Positions 12,040-23,391 of a DNA stretch of 64,000 nt are shown piece after piece; position 1 is the stretch's first letter, and every line of letters begins with the position of its first letter. Source of the stretch: Cricetomys ansorgei (taxonomy: Eukaryota; Chordata; Mammalia; Rodentia; Nesomyidae). Position numbers and translations under genes: made by a program. The stretch is taken from contig JAMJFZ010000181.1 of assembly GCA_026225945.1 (NCBI GenBank), forward strand, positions 558,001-622,000. Direction: 5' to 3'. The notes below the pieces were generated by a model that did no database searches, was not told the origin of the DNA, and worked only from the letters and a program-made list of their open reading frames with translations.

Positions 12040-12785
12040 CCCTTGACTCATAACTGTTTCATGATTAGTTCCATGAGGGCACCACAGTATCCCAGATACA
12101 GAAGACAGATATGGCATTCTGATACATTCGTAGATCAGTTCCTTGCTTGGTCATCATCAGAGAAGCTTCCTCTTGCAGCAGCTAGGAACAAATACAGATA
12201 CTCAGCCAGACAATATGTAAAGAATAGTAGACCTTCAAACACAGCCATAAATGGGATGTCTCTATCAAATCCCTCCCCTCAGAGCACAAAGAACCCTATA
12301 GAAGAGGTGACTAGAATAGTATAAAAGCCAGAAAGAAGACACCAAGAAAACAAAGCCCTTTAAATCAACATGAGCAAAGCTCTTATGAACTCAAAGGGAC
12401 TGAGGCAGCATGAATAAGGCCTGCATGGGTCTGTACCTGGTACTTTTAGTATATATTATGGTTTCCAGTTTAGTGTTTTGTTTTATTTTTATGGGGTTCC
12501 TGGATATGCAAGTACGTGGGTCTCTGATTCTTATGCCTTTCCTTGTGCTCTTTTCCTTATGTATATTTGTCTTTTCCAACTCCAATGGATTGGCTTTTAT
12601 TTTATCTTCCTATATTTTATTCTTATCCCTTAGAAGCCTGTTTGTTTTCTGAGAGGAAGAAAGTGGGTGGGTCCAGATAATCAGGGATATAGGGAGGAAC
12701 TGGAAGGAGTAAAGCGAGGGGAAACTGTAATCAGGATATATTATGTGAGAAAAAAATATATTTTCAATAAAAGGAAAAAAATAAG
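12040..12785 (+). mobile_element. Rodent L1 3' UTR, A-rich tail
   Basis: Sequence order matches a rodent L1 3' UTR: catcagagaagcttcctctt, ctcttatgaactcaaaggga, gaggcagcatgaataaggcc, tatattatggtttccagttt, cagaaggaagaa-type purine-rich sequence near 12,655-12,720 and a terminal ataaaaggaaaaaaata. The open frames on both strands are translations of the UTR. The adjacent L1 at 10.6 kb is in the opposite orientation, so these are separate insertions. Confidence 0.82.
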
Positions 12786-13336
12786 CAATTATCTAATTGT
12801 GGAAAATAAAAACTTTTAATAGTTTTCTTTTGTCTTTTCCATTGTAAATATCAGTTCAGAACATATTGGTATTGTATTCATACAGTTGATTTTAAAAATT
12901 GCTGTTTGAGTTACATACTTAACTTTCATAAAAATCATTAAATGAAATTTGAATCATGATTAGAATAGAATTTCCAGTAATTTCTGAAATGGCCTTCAAC
13001 ATATTTCTGCCGGCTTGTCTTATGCATTTATGTAATGTGGCATTCTCAGGATTGATGATTATAATGTCAAATACCTACGAATTCTGAAAAGCATTGAAGA
13101 TGCTCTATGTCCTACAGTAACAGATATTCAGCCAAGATAAATATTTTGTGTAACAACACACAAGCACACCTATCTCATTAGTATACAAATTTTCTTTCAT
13201 CTGAAAGAAATGATAAAATTATGTGTAAACCAAAGAATTATTTTAAAATAAATTTCTTTGTGATTCACAAAGAAGAAGAAGGAAGGGGGGGAGAGGAAGA
13301 AGAAGGAGAAGAAGCAGACACTAAGATTTGAAGGTT
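12786..13336. other. AT-rich non-coding DNA with a GAA-rich patch
   Basis: Mostly unrecognised. At 13,269-13,318 there is an imperfect purine tract of GAA, GGA and a G7 run. Confidence 0.5.
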
Positions 13337-13350
13337 AAGACTTCAGGATA
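13337..13350. repeat. Candidate target-site duplication (left)
   Basis: The sequence aagacttcaggata matches aagatgtcaggata at 19,485-19,498, directly after the L1 poly(A) tail, in 12 of 14 positions. This pairing would place the left end of the L1 insertion at 13,351. Confidence 0.6.
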
Positions 13351-13618
13351 GGGCTAGTTGTTCTGTGTGTTGCCCTGTGATCTTTGCCACTGGTCACTGT
13401 GAAAAGACTGCAGGCAAGCTTGGAAGGCAAACTCAATGAGGAAGGAACTGCTCTACCTAGTAGGGAGCCTGTGTGTTGATTGCAGACCCAGCCAGCAGAC
13501 TGACCAGGTGAGATTGCTATCTGTGGCCCACTTGGTACTGCCTAAACAACCCATCCCTCCAACCCAACCTCCCAGGCCCACAAAACCAAGCAAGGAGCTC
13601 CAATCACTCCAATCCCAG

Positions 13619-14730
13619 ATGCCAAAAAGCCAATGGAGGGCCATACTCAGTAACAACCAAGGCAATATGTCACCACCAAAACTCAACTATTCTACAAGCC
13701 CTGAATACCCTGTCACAGCTGAAGCACAAGAAAAATATCCCAAAACAAACTTTATGAAAATAACAGAGGCCCTTAAAGAGGAAATGAATAGACCCTTTAA
13801 AGAAATATCTGAAAAGACAAACAGATAATGGAAGGAATTGCATAAATTCATAAAAGAAATCCAGGAAAGCACAAAGAAACTCAGAAGAGAAGAATAAATC
13901 CCTTAAAGAGAGCCAAGAAAAAAACAAGGAAACAATTAAAGGAAATGAACAAAACTGTTCAAGTCCTGAAAATGGAAATAGAAGCCATAAAGGAAACACA
14001 AAGAGAGGGAATTTTAGAAGCAAACAGTCTAGAAAAGTGATCAGAAACTACTGAGAAAAGCCATGGCAACAAAATACAAGAGATGGAAGGAAAAACCTCA
14101 GGATTTGAAGATACTATAGAAGAATTGGAGACAGCAGTAAAATAAAATGTTAAGTCCAAAAAAATACCTAACACAAAGTATCCAGGAAATCAGGGACACT
14201 ATGAAAAGACCAAACCTAAGAATAATATGAAGAGAGGAAGGAGAAGAATCCCACCTTAAAGGCCCAGAAAACATTTTCAACAAAATCATAGAAGAAAACT
14301 TTCTAAACCTAAAGAAAGAAATCCCTATTAAAGTACATGAAGCATACAGAACACCAAATAGACAAGACGAGAAAAAAAGTCCCTTTGTCATATAATAAAC
14401 AAAACATTAAACATACAGAGCAAAAAAAGAATACTAAAAGCTGGAAGAGAGAAAAAGCAAGTAACATATAAAGGTAAACCTATTAGAATCACACCCAACT
14501 TCTCAACTGAGACTCTAAACTCCAGTAGAGCCTGGACAGATATACTACAAAGTCTAAGGATCATAGATGCTAGCCCAGACTATTTCCAGCAAAGTTTTCA
14601 ATTACCAGAGATAGAGAAAACAAAATATTCAAGGAAAAATCTAAATTCAAACAATATCTAGCCACAAATCCAGCCCAACAGAAGATACTAGAAGGAAAAC
14701 TCCAACTCAAGAAAGACAACTACACCCATG
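13619..14730 (+). pseudogene. L1 ORF1 remnant (RNA-binding chaperone)
   Basis: ORF1p normally forms a trimer through a coiled coil and binds L1 RNA. A first open stretch (13,619 or 13,668 to 13,828) holds YPKTNFMKITEALKEEMNRP, the N-terminal side of the coiled coil. Lysine- and glutamate-rich sequence to about 14,190 continues the coil in shifting frames, about 14,190-14,470 corresponds to the RRM region, and 14,480-14,720 to the C-terminal domain (RITPNFSTETLNSSRAWTD is readable). At least ten in-frame stops or frameshifts occur. The start choice is uncertain because the 5' leader stays open from 13,436. Confidence 0.85.
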
Positions 14731-14837
14731 AAAACAAAGGAAATAAATAACCACACCCCACCAGAATTAAAAGAAAGGAAGCACAAACACTCACACAGGG
14801 ACACACATACACAAACACAACCGACAACTACAAAATA

Positions 14838-17800
14838 ACAAGACGTAACAATCATTTGTCATTGATATCTCTCAGCATCAATGGACTCAATTCCCCAATA
14901 AAAAGGTACATACTAACAGAATGGATGTGAAAACAGGATCCATCCTTCTGCTGCCTACAAGAAAAACATCTTATCATCAAAGAGAAATATTACCTCAGAG
15001 TAAAGGCCAGGAAAAGATCTTCCAAGAAAATGGACCCAAGAAGCAAGTCAGAGTAGCCATTTTAATATCTAACAAAATAGACTTCAAACTAGAATTAATC
15101 AAAAGAGATGTGGGAGGAAACTTTATACTCATCAAAGAAACAATTCACCAGGACAACATTTCAATTCTAAACATCTATGCACCCAATACAAGGGCTCCCA
15201 CATTTATGAAAGAAACATTGCTAAAGCTTAAAGCACACATTGACACACACAAACTGATAGTAGGAGATTTCAATACACCACTCTCACCAATGGACAGGTC
15301 AACCAGACAAAAACTAAACAGAGAAACACTGAAGCTAATAAATGTTATAAACCAAATGGACCTAACAGATATATGCAAAACATTTTACACACACACAAAA
15401 GAATATATCATTTTCTCACTACCTCTCATAGCCTTCTTTAAAATGTACCACATACTAGGACACAAAGCAAGTTTCAATAGATACAGGAAAGTTTAAATAA
15501 CCCCCTGTTTCCTATCAGACCACCATGGATTAAAGTTGGAACCAACAGAAGGCCTACAAACTCATAGAAACTGAGGAACTCCCTTCTGAATGATGAATGA
15601 GTCAAGACAGAAATACAGATAGCAATTAAAAATTTTTTAGAATTCAATGAAAATAAATTCACAACATACCCAAGCATATGGGACAGAATGAAAGTAGTGC
15701 TAATAAGAAAATTCATAGCACAAAGTGCCTACCAAAAAAGAGTAGAGAGATCATATACTAGCAAATTAACAGCACATCTAAAAGTTCTAGAACAAAAAGA
15801 AGTAGCCACACCCAAGAAGAGTAGACAGCAAGAAATAATCAAGCTGAGGGCTGAATCAATAAAATAGAAACAACAAAGAGAACAATTCAAAGAATCAATG
15901 AAACAAAGAGTTGGTTCTTAGAGAAAATCCACAAGATGGACAAACCCTTATCCAAACTAATCAAAAGACACAGGGAAAATGTCCAAACTAACAAAATTGG
16001 AAATGAAAACGGTATATAACTACAGACAATGGAGAAATCCAAAAAAATCATTAGGACACATTTTATAAACCTAAACTCTACAAAATTGGAAAATTTAAAA
16101 GAAATGGACAATTTTCTAAACAGATTTCACCTACCAATGTTAAAATCAAGATCAGATAGACAATTTAAACAGATCTGTAAACTCCAAGAAAATAAAAGCA
16201 GTCATTAAAAGCCCAGGGCCAGACAGTTTTACTGGAGAATTTGATCAGACATTCCAAGAAGAGTTAACACCAATATTCCTCAAATTATTCTTCAAAATAG
16301 AAGTAGAAGGAACACTGTCAAACTCATTCTATGAGGCAACAATCACTCTAATACCTAAACCAAAGATTCAACAAACAAGTACTACTACAGATCAATCTCC
16401 CTCATGAATATACACGCAAAAATTCTCAATAAAATACTCTCAAACCAATCAAAAAACAAGTGATCAAGTAATCTTCATCCCAGAGATGCAGGGTTAGTTC
16501 AACATATGAAAATTAATCAATGTAATCTACCACATAAACAAATTGAAAGAAGAAAACCACTCACTAGATGCTGAGAAAGCTTTTGACAAAATCCAACACC
16601 CTTTCATAATAAAAGTCTTGGAGAGTTTAGGGATACAAGGGACATACTTAAACATAATAAAGGCAATTTATAGCAAGCCCACAGCCAACATCAAATTAAA
16701 TGGAGAGAAGCTCAAATACGATTCTACTAAAATGAGGAACAAGACAAGGTTATGTCTCCCACACCTACTCAATATAGTACTTGACGTCCTAGCAAGAGCA
16801 TTAAAACAACTAAAGGAGATCGAGGGGATACAAATTGGAAATGAAGAACTCAAAGTATCCTTATTTGCAAATGATATGATAGTTTATATATGTGACCCAA
16901 AAAACTCTACCAGAGAACTTCTACAGCTGATAAATAAATTCATCAAAGTGGCTGGCTACACGATCAATTCAAAAAAGTTAGCAGCCTTCCTGTTTACAAA
17001 TGACAAATGGATTGAGAAAGAAATCAGGTAAACAACTCCCTTCACGATAGCCACAAAAAACATAAAATATCTTGGGGTAACTCTAACCAAGCAAGTAAAA
17101 GATTTGTATGACAAAAACTTCAGTCTTTGAAGAAAGAAATTGAAGAACATCTCAGAAGAGAAAGATCTCCCATGCTCCTGAATTGGTAGGATCAACATAG
17201 TAAAAATGGACATCTTACAAAAAGCAATCTACAGATTCAATGCCATCCCTATCAAAATCCCAACACAATTATTTACAGACATTGAAAGGACAATACTCAA
17301 CTCCATATTGAAAAACAAAAAGAGTAGGATAGCCAAAATAATCCTGAAAAAAGGAAAGAACTTCTGGGGTATCACTATTCCTGATCTCAAGCTGTACGAC
17401 AGAGCAATAGTAATAAAAACTGCATGGTATTGGCATAAAAATAGACTTTTTGATCAATGGAACTGATTCAAAGGTCCAGACATAAATCCACATAATTATG
17501 GACAGCTGATCTATAAAGAGGCCAGAAATATACAACGAAACAAAGAACAAATCTTTAAAAAATGGTGCTGATCTAACTGGATGTCTACATGCAGAAAAAT
17601 CCAAATTGATCTATATTTAACATCATGCACAAAACTCATGTCTAAGTGAATCAAAGACCTCAACATAAAACCAGACACAGTGAACAGGATAGAAAAGAAA
17701 GTATGGAAGAGTCTTGAATGCATTGGCATTTCAAGAAAGAAAACAGTACAATTTAAAAATGGGGTATAGATCTAAACAAAAGAGGAATCTAAAGTGGCTG

Positions 17801-18300
17801 AAAAGTATCTAAAGAAACATTCAATATCCTTAGCCATTAGGGAAATACAGATCAAAACCACTTTGAGATTCCATCTTACACTTGTCAGAATGACTAAGAT
17901 CAATAACACAAAGGACAGCTTATGCTGGTGAGGATGTGGACCAAGAGGAACACTCCTTCATTGCTGGTGAGAATGCAAACTTATATAGCCACTATGGAAT
18001 TCAATATAGCAATTCCTTAGGAAATTGGAATTTGACCTACCTCAAGACCCAGCTATACAACTCCTGGGCATATAGCCGCAAGATGCTCCATCCTACCATA
18101 AAGACTTGCTCAACTATGTTCACAGCTGCTTTATTCATAATATTCAGAAGTTGGAAACAACCTAGATGCCCCTCAACTGAAGAATGGATAAAGAAATTAT
18201 GGTACATTTACACAATGGAATATTACTCAGCTATTAAAATAAAAGACTACATGAACTTTGTAGGCAAATGGATGGAACTAAAAAAAAAAAACCATCCTAA
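14838..18300 (+). pseudogene. L1 ORF2 remnant (endonuclease-reverse transcriptase)
   Basis: The endonuclease domain spans about 14,840-15,500; [18 protein letters not shown] is readable in the open frame 14,921-15,496, which ends at a stop (15,494-15,496) where intact ORF2 continues. The reverse transcriptase region spans about 16,200-17,030, with LDAEKAFDKIQHPF intact and the palm motif reading FANDM instead of the usual F/YADD (Asn codon 16,870-16,872). The post-palm part is open at 17,206-17,466. The C-terminal part at 17,936-18,304 ends with MEYYSAIKIKDYMNFVGKWM. Stops at 17,029 and 17,464 and a missing block near 17,745 confirm decay. Confidence 0.9.
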
Positions 18301-19484
18301 GTGAGGTAACCCAATAACAGAAAGAAAAATATGATATATATTTTCTTGTATGTGGATACTAACTGCCAAGCAAAGGAGAAAGGTACTCGTATTCACAGAA
18401 ATGGAAAAAACATGTAACAAGGAGGGTCCCAGTTGAGACACAAGAATCTCCCTGGTAGGGTGGAAATTGAACAGAGGAGAGAGGTGGGGTGGAGGAGGAT
18501 GGGAGTGGGAGCAGAGGAGACCAGGAGAAGGAGAGGGACCAAGGGAGAAAATATATGGAGAGATGACAAGAATTGGAAAACAATTAGAGGGCAATCAGGA
18601 AACCCACTGTAGTGGTAACTCACAGGAATCTATGAGGGAGACTCTAGAAAGGATCCCTAGTAATCAGGGATAGGGAGCCTGAACAGGACATCTCCTGTGG
18701 CCAGGCATGGTTTCCAGTGGTGAGACTTGGACATCATCCCAGGCACAAAACCTCTAACTTAAGGCCTGTCCTGCAAGATCCTCATTGACAATGGAAAGAC
18801 AGAACTCGGTGCCAAAGGAAGGAACCTCTGCCTGAAACTTCAGGACAGGCCAGAAACTAGAGACTAGATAACCCTGAGATGATTTCTAATGATGCCATGC
18901 ACTGCTCATAGATCGGTACCTAACCCAGTCTACACCAGAGAGGCACCCCTCACCCACCCCCCAGCAACTGAGAGGAACATCTGGAGAGGCCCAGAGCCAA
19001 GCTTAGTGCAGAGATTGGGGAACCCTGTGAAAGAGGAAGAATGGTGGAAACCAGAGGGGCTGAGGACACCAGGAGAATAAGCCCCACATTGTCAACTGTC
19101 TAGCAATCTTAGGGGCCCACAGAGACTGAAACTATACACATGGAATCTGTGGGATCCTCTAAACACATCACATGGTTGTCTAGATTGGTATTCTGGAGTG
19201 GGGGTGTCTCTGACCATTTTTACTGGCCCTCGAGACCCTTTTGTTTCCTGCTGGACTGATGTAGGGATTGGTGCCTGGTTTCTTTCCATCCTGATATGCC
19301 ATGCCCCGATTGTGTTGTAACCCTGGGAGGAAGGTTCTTTTCTGGGGAGAAGTGGGGGACGTTAGTGGGTGGTGACAGAAGTTGATGTGGGGGAGATGGG
19401 AGGATATCTGGGTGGAGGGAGGAGGGGAGCGGTGCCGAGATGTATTCTATATGTTGTATGAGAGAAGAAAAATTAAAAAAAAAA
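18301..19484 (+). mobile_element. 3' UTR and poly(A) tail of the large L1
   Basis: This part starts after the ORF2 C-terminus. It holds a G-rich purine stretch at 18,470-18,545 and a second one at 19,385-19,435 with several GGG runs, a common property of rodent L1 3' ends. It ends with an imperfect A-rich tail. The segment near 19,195-19,330 (gtgtctctgaccatttttac onward) is clearly related to 61,390-61,520. Confidence 0.88.
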
Positions 19485-19574
19485 AAGATGTCAGGATACT
19501 TAATGGCTACAGGCATCCATCACTCTTAACTCATATCCATTTATTTCAAATATGTGGAAAATGCATAACACATT

Positions 19575-19700
19575 GCATTCTAGGCATTTTCATATGTGTT
19601 ATCATCTACAAAAAATATAAAAACGCTGTGAGTGTGCATCAGTTGGCACTGAAAACAGGAACCCTAGTCCCTCCCCATTAATTATACAAATAGACTGAGT
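19575..19700 (-). mobile_element. Possible MIR fossil
   Basis: The order ctaggcattttcatatgtgt, tatcatctac, then gctgtgagtgtgcatca resembles reverse-complement MIR. Identity is low. Confidence 0.35.
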
Positions 19701-21163
19701 TCACAAAAGGTCTGTGATCCACATGCTCACCCTGATGGAAGAGACACTGATCATGTAAACCCAGATTTCCTCTCTGCACCTCTGACTTCCTTCTCCATTT
19801 TCTAACTCCTTAATGACCTGTGAATCCCCCTTCCCTTTCACAAGTGCAAGATTCTATTGTAATTTTCTTCGAGAAAACCTTTTCTTAGCTGTGTCCACTT
19901 GTCTTTTAACTCAAATGTTAGCATTTAGACCACAGCTAGTCCCATTGTTTTTCCTTTGCATCACAGCGTGGCAAATTTGGAGGCTTTGAGTCTGGTATGG
20001 GAAACAGTGATGTCAGTGGCTTTGTGGAAGAAAGAATAAAAAGAACTTGGGCCAAACAAGATGAGTTTAGTCATTGTTTTAAAAAAGTCATCATTTAAAA
20101 AGCAGGAATTGTGGTCTCCTAATAGAAAGACAAAATGAGAATTTTGATTTTAATTATAGACCTTTGTAAAGTTCACCCTTTGTGTGAATCCAATGGGAAG
20201 CTGCTTTTTATAGGCACCAATTTATTCACTTTCTTTAGCACTTCAAGCTGAACAATCACATTCACAATTATTTATTATTAAAGGAAGCTTCCATGTGCTC
20301 TACTTCCGTAATAAATAAGGGCAAGTGTCAATTGAATTGAAAGTTACAGAACAATCTAACCCCCCTGGGTTTGAGGTTCAAGGGATCTAACTTAATGTGA
20401 ATAAGAGTGTCATGTGACTCCAAGGAATAAACCAAAGTAAACAAATGGGTCACCAAGGTGCTAAGAACAGAAGCAATTTCATTTGTCTCCACGAGGTAGT
20501 TAGTACCAGGAGTTTCTACCCAGGTCTATGAATTACCATGTGACCTTTACAGAGGTGGACTTTCCTTTGAGTCCTGGTTTTTCAAAAGCGACAACAAGTG
20601 AAAATTGATCTGTAGACACCCAGAGATCCCCGGAGTGTTCATAGAATAAGATGTGGAATGCATAAAGAGAACAATGCCACAGAAAATGATGGAAGCATTC
20701 ACCCTCACTTGTGAATGGTTCTGGTAATGGAGGAGCTGTCAGACTCCAAGCCTACTTTCACTGTGATAAATTGTTTCTCAAGCTGCCTCAAATCATCACA
20801 CTAATCATATGATTGCCATGATCTAGTTTCATTTTCTACTTGTGGGAAACTGTATTATAATGCTGTTTCACAAAAAAAAAAAAAATTTCAAAGCAAGGTT
20901 TGCTCACACAGATACTATTCTGAAAGAACCTCTTATCTTTGAGAGGCTAATACCTGATACACTTTGATAAATTCATTAAAAGTATTTGGTACCTTACAAG
21001 ATATAGTGTATGATTTGGTGGGTTGATGAGTTTTATCTGTAGATGTAATTGATGATGTAGTTGTGTTGTTATTCATGTTGGTCATACTATCATTTATGAC
21101 ATCTGCACTGTTCCGGCTCTCCTAAAAGGCAATGGTGTTGCAGCTCCTCTTTAACTCTTTAAT
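19701..21163. other. Unique-looking non-coding DNA
   Basis: About 1.4 kb without rodent SINE or L1 signatures. The only low-complexity patch is A13 near 20,872. The absence of insertions is noteworthy in so repeat-dense a neighbourhood and makes it a candidate for conserved non-coding sequence, but I have no alignment. Confidence 0.4.
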
Positions 21164-21502
21164 TGGTGCGATGGTTAATATTACCAACCTGACGGTATTT
21201 AGAATTATGTAAGAGACAAACTTCTGGATATGTCTGTGAGGTGATATATAAATTAACTGAGGTGTGAATACCTATTCTAACATCCAGAAAAATAAAAAGG
21301 AGAAAGTGTGCTGAGCACTAGCGCTCATTGCTCTTGGCTTCCCGACTGGAAACAATGTGAGCAGCAACATCATGCTCTCAGCATCATGCCTTCCTTGTCA
21401 TGATCAGCTTCAGTTTGAACTGTGGTCCCAAGTAAACTCGCTCCCGTTAAGTGGCTTCTGTTTTGATATGTTTTCATAGTAACAGGAACAGTTACCAAGA
21501 CA
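21164..21502 (+). mobile_element. Solo LTR, MaLR/MT-like (ERVL class)
   Basis: The element begins tggtgcgatggttaatatta and carries the order gagacaaacttctggatatg, tgaggtgtgaatacc, aataaaaaggagaaagtgtg, catgatcagcttcagtttg, aactgtggtcccaagtaaac and ctcccgttaagtggcttctg, as in rodent MaLR-type LTRs. No partner LTR or internal region adjoins it, so it is a solo LTR or a truncated copy. LTRs of this class carry polymerase II promoter and polyadenylation signals. Subfamily unresolved. Confidence 0.78.
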
Positions 21503-21594
21503 TACACAATAGCACACACAGAAAACCCGTAAAAATAAAATTGTAAGCTAAAAAAAATAAATAAAAAACAAAAACGAGACTCCACTGGGGGGGA

Positions 21595-21840
21595 AAAAAC
21601 TGATTGTTTTTCCTTTGCCAACAGTTATCAATTGGAGATAGCCTCCAGGTTAGGGATGGTAGATTGCGTCCAAGTCCCCTCTCAGCACTAGGATCTGTGC
21701 AGGCCCTGTGCATGCAGCCATAGCCTCTGTGAGTTTGTATGTGAGTCAGTCCTGTTGTGTCTAGTAGGCCTTCTTTCTTATTCTTAAAAAATAACCTGTT
21801 GGTTCTACTGCAGGAACACAGCCCATAGACTCTGAAAATC
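21595..21840 (-). mobile_element. L1 3' UTR fragment (Lx-like)
   Basis: Reverse complement of rodent L1 3' UTR. Landmarks on the plus strand are cagttatcaattggagatag, tgtgcaggccctgtgcatgc, cctctgtgagtttgtatgtg and agtcctgttgtgtctagtag. Homologous pieces occur at 1.6 kb and 31.9-32.3 kb. No poly(A) side is retained. Confidence 0.78.
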
Positions 21841-21894
21841 ATTTATCTCATCTGTAATTTGGGCAATTCATTCTATAATTAGATCAAAGAAATC

Positions 21895-22012
21895 CCTTTC
21901 CTAATTGTTTTTGAAACAGTATTTCACTGTGTGGCTCAGGCTGACCCCAGACTTATCAACTTCTTTGTCAGCCTCCTGACTGCTGGATTATAGGTATGTG
22001 TCATCATGTATC
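21895..22012 (-). mobile_element. Old B1/PB1-like SINE
   Basis: Reverse-complement 7SL-like SINE: tttttgaaacagtatttcac, tgtggctcaggctgacccc, then gcctcctgactgctggatta and taggtatgtgtcatcatgt. It is more diverged than the B1 at 9.6 kb, which suggests a proto-B1 age. Confidence 0.68.
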
Positions 22013-22027
22013 TCTTAAATCATATTG

Positions 22028-22150
22028 TCAAGGCCAGAGGAAAACTTTAGGAGTCAGCTCTTTCCTTCGACCATATGAGGACCAAGGATCAAACTCAAGC
22101 TCTCAGGATAAGAGTCAAGGATCTTTACCTACTAAATATCTCAACCTTTT
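22028..22150 (-). mobile_element. B3-like SINE fragment
   Basis: Reverse complement of B3: gccagaggaaaactttagga, gaccatatgaggaccaagga, tcaaactcaagctctcagga, then ctttacctactaaatatctc for the tRNA-like head. The tail side is truncated. Confidence 0.68.
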
Positions 22151-23262
22151 TAGAAAGTCTTAAGCCTAGTTTTCTATGAACCCAAACATAAAAATAGCAC
22201 TATTTTTAACTGCTCCTTAGTATCCAATGAATGTCCCCTACTTACTTCCTAAATAATTATAAAAACTATTTTATTGATAATGGACACTAAAATGCTTTTT
22301 GTGAAGATAAAGAGAGTAGACATGAAATTACCTACAATTTGACTTGATTTTGGAAATGCATATTGTTGTATATTCACGGTATGTGAACAAGACAATGTTA
22401 AACTTTTATGCTTAAGAGCAGATCACAAAAATAAAGAAGTTAAGCCATACTTATTAGTTAAATGTGCTATGAAAGATTCTAAAACATCATAGGTCTTCCT
22501 CATGTAAATGTTAGAGCATTTTCTGATAGGAGGTACTTTGACTAAAATAAAGTACTATATAAATACATAATGATGATGATGATTTCATGCAGTGTACAAG
22601 TATGTATGACCATACACAGGTGTGCACATGTGTGTTAGGAATGAGAAAGCAATGAGGAATAAATTAAGAAGCAGAAGAAACCTAAATAGTCATTCTATTC
22701 TAGTAGATAGTATTCCAAAAAATATGTTGAGTGAGAAATGAAAGGGTCATATTTTAATAGTCTTTCTTGACTCTACTTTCTCTTAGTAGTGGAAAAATAA
22801 CATAGCATGATTCAAATGTGAAAGAAAAGGTACAGAGTAAAGATATTGTATATCTTACAATATACAATAAAAAAGGGAAAAATGTCCCTGGTATAATATA
22901 AAGTTGAACTGATTGTAGACGAGTCTAAAGCAACTTGCATATCAGAGTACAAGCAATTATTTAGTGAAAATTCACTAGTCAGACCTATTCTGACAGGGAA
23001 AAGGAAAAAACATGAATGAAATTTGTATCTCAAATACAAAACCTTGATCTACTCTAGAATAAAGCAGAGGGATGTAACAGATGTAAACTTCATCACCAAA
23101 CAAATATTATTGTTGCAAATACAGGAATTAAGGCACCCAAACAGAATATAGACACAATGTTTACAGCTTCAAGTGCAGGCAGTTAGCCAAGGCAAAAATA
23201 TTTACTAGTTGTGAAATATCCTACTTAAAGTTAACAGCTCTGTTCTCTTATGATTTCTCTAG
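22151..23262. other. AT-rich non-coding DNA
   Basis: Unrecognised apart from a short (GAT)n patch at 22,569-22,583 and CA/TG-rich sequence around 22,590-22,640. Confidence 0.4.
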
Positions 23263-23391
23263 CACTGTTTCTCAAAGTGACATTAGCACCACCTGGGAAC
23301 ATCTTAGAAATGCAGATGAGTGAGCCAGAAAATCTGGAGGAGGGCACACCTTCCAGGTGGTTCTCAGGCACCAAAACATTAAGAAACACTC
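23263..23391 (+). mobile_element. MER5-like hAT-Charlie DNA transposon fossil
   Basis: A short non-autonomous DNA transposon relic. The left end cactgtttctcaaagtg and right end ttaagaaacact are inverted to each other. Between them the order accacctgggaacatcttag, aaatgcagatgag and ccttccaggtggttctcag follows MER5A/B. Such elements were mobilised by a hAT transposase in early placental mammals and are long dead. The 8-bp target duplication is not clear. Confidence 0.8.

Larger units (their letters stand above)
13351..19484 (+). mobile_element. Near-full-length inactive L1 retrotransposon
   Basis: A LINE-1 copy of about 6.1 kb in the order short 5' leader, ORF1 remnant (13,619-14,730), ORF2 remnant (about 14,838-18,300), long purine-rich 3' UTR and an A-rich tail at 19,470-19,484. 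Intact L1s encode an RNA-binding chaperone and an endonuclease/reverse transcriptase that copy the RNA into nicked genomic DNA. This copy has many stops and frameshifts, a changed reverse transcriptase motif and a probable internal deletion near 17,745, so it cannot move by itself. A candidate 14-bp target duplication flanks it. The divergence suggests an old but not ancient rodent insertion. Confidence 0.95.

Noticed and set aside
10590..12785. One L1 folded back on itself
   Set aside because: Both pieces contain 3' UTR sequence of different type, so they are two opposed insertions.
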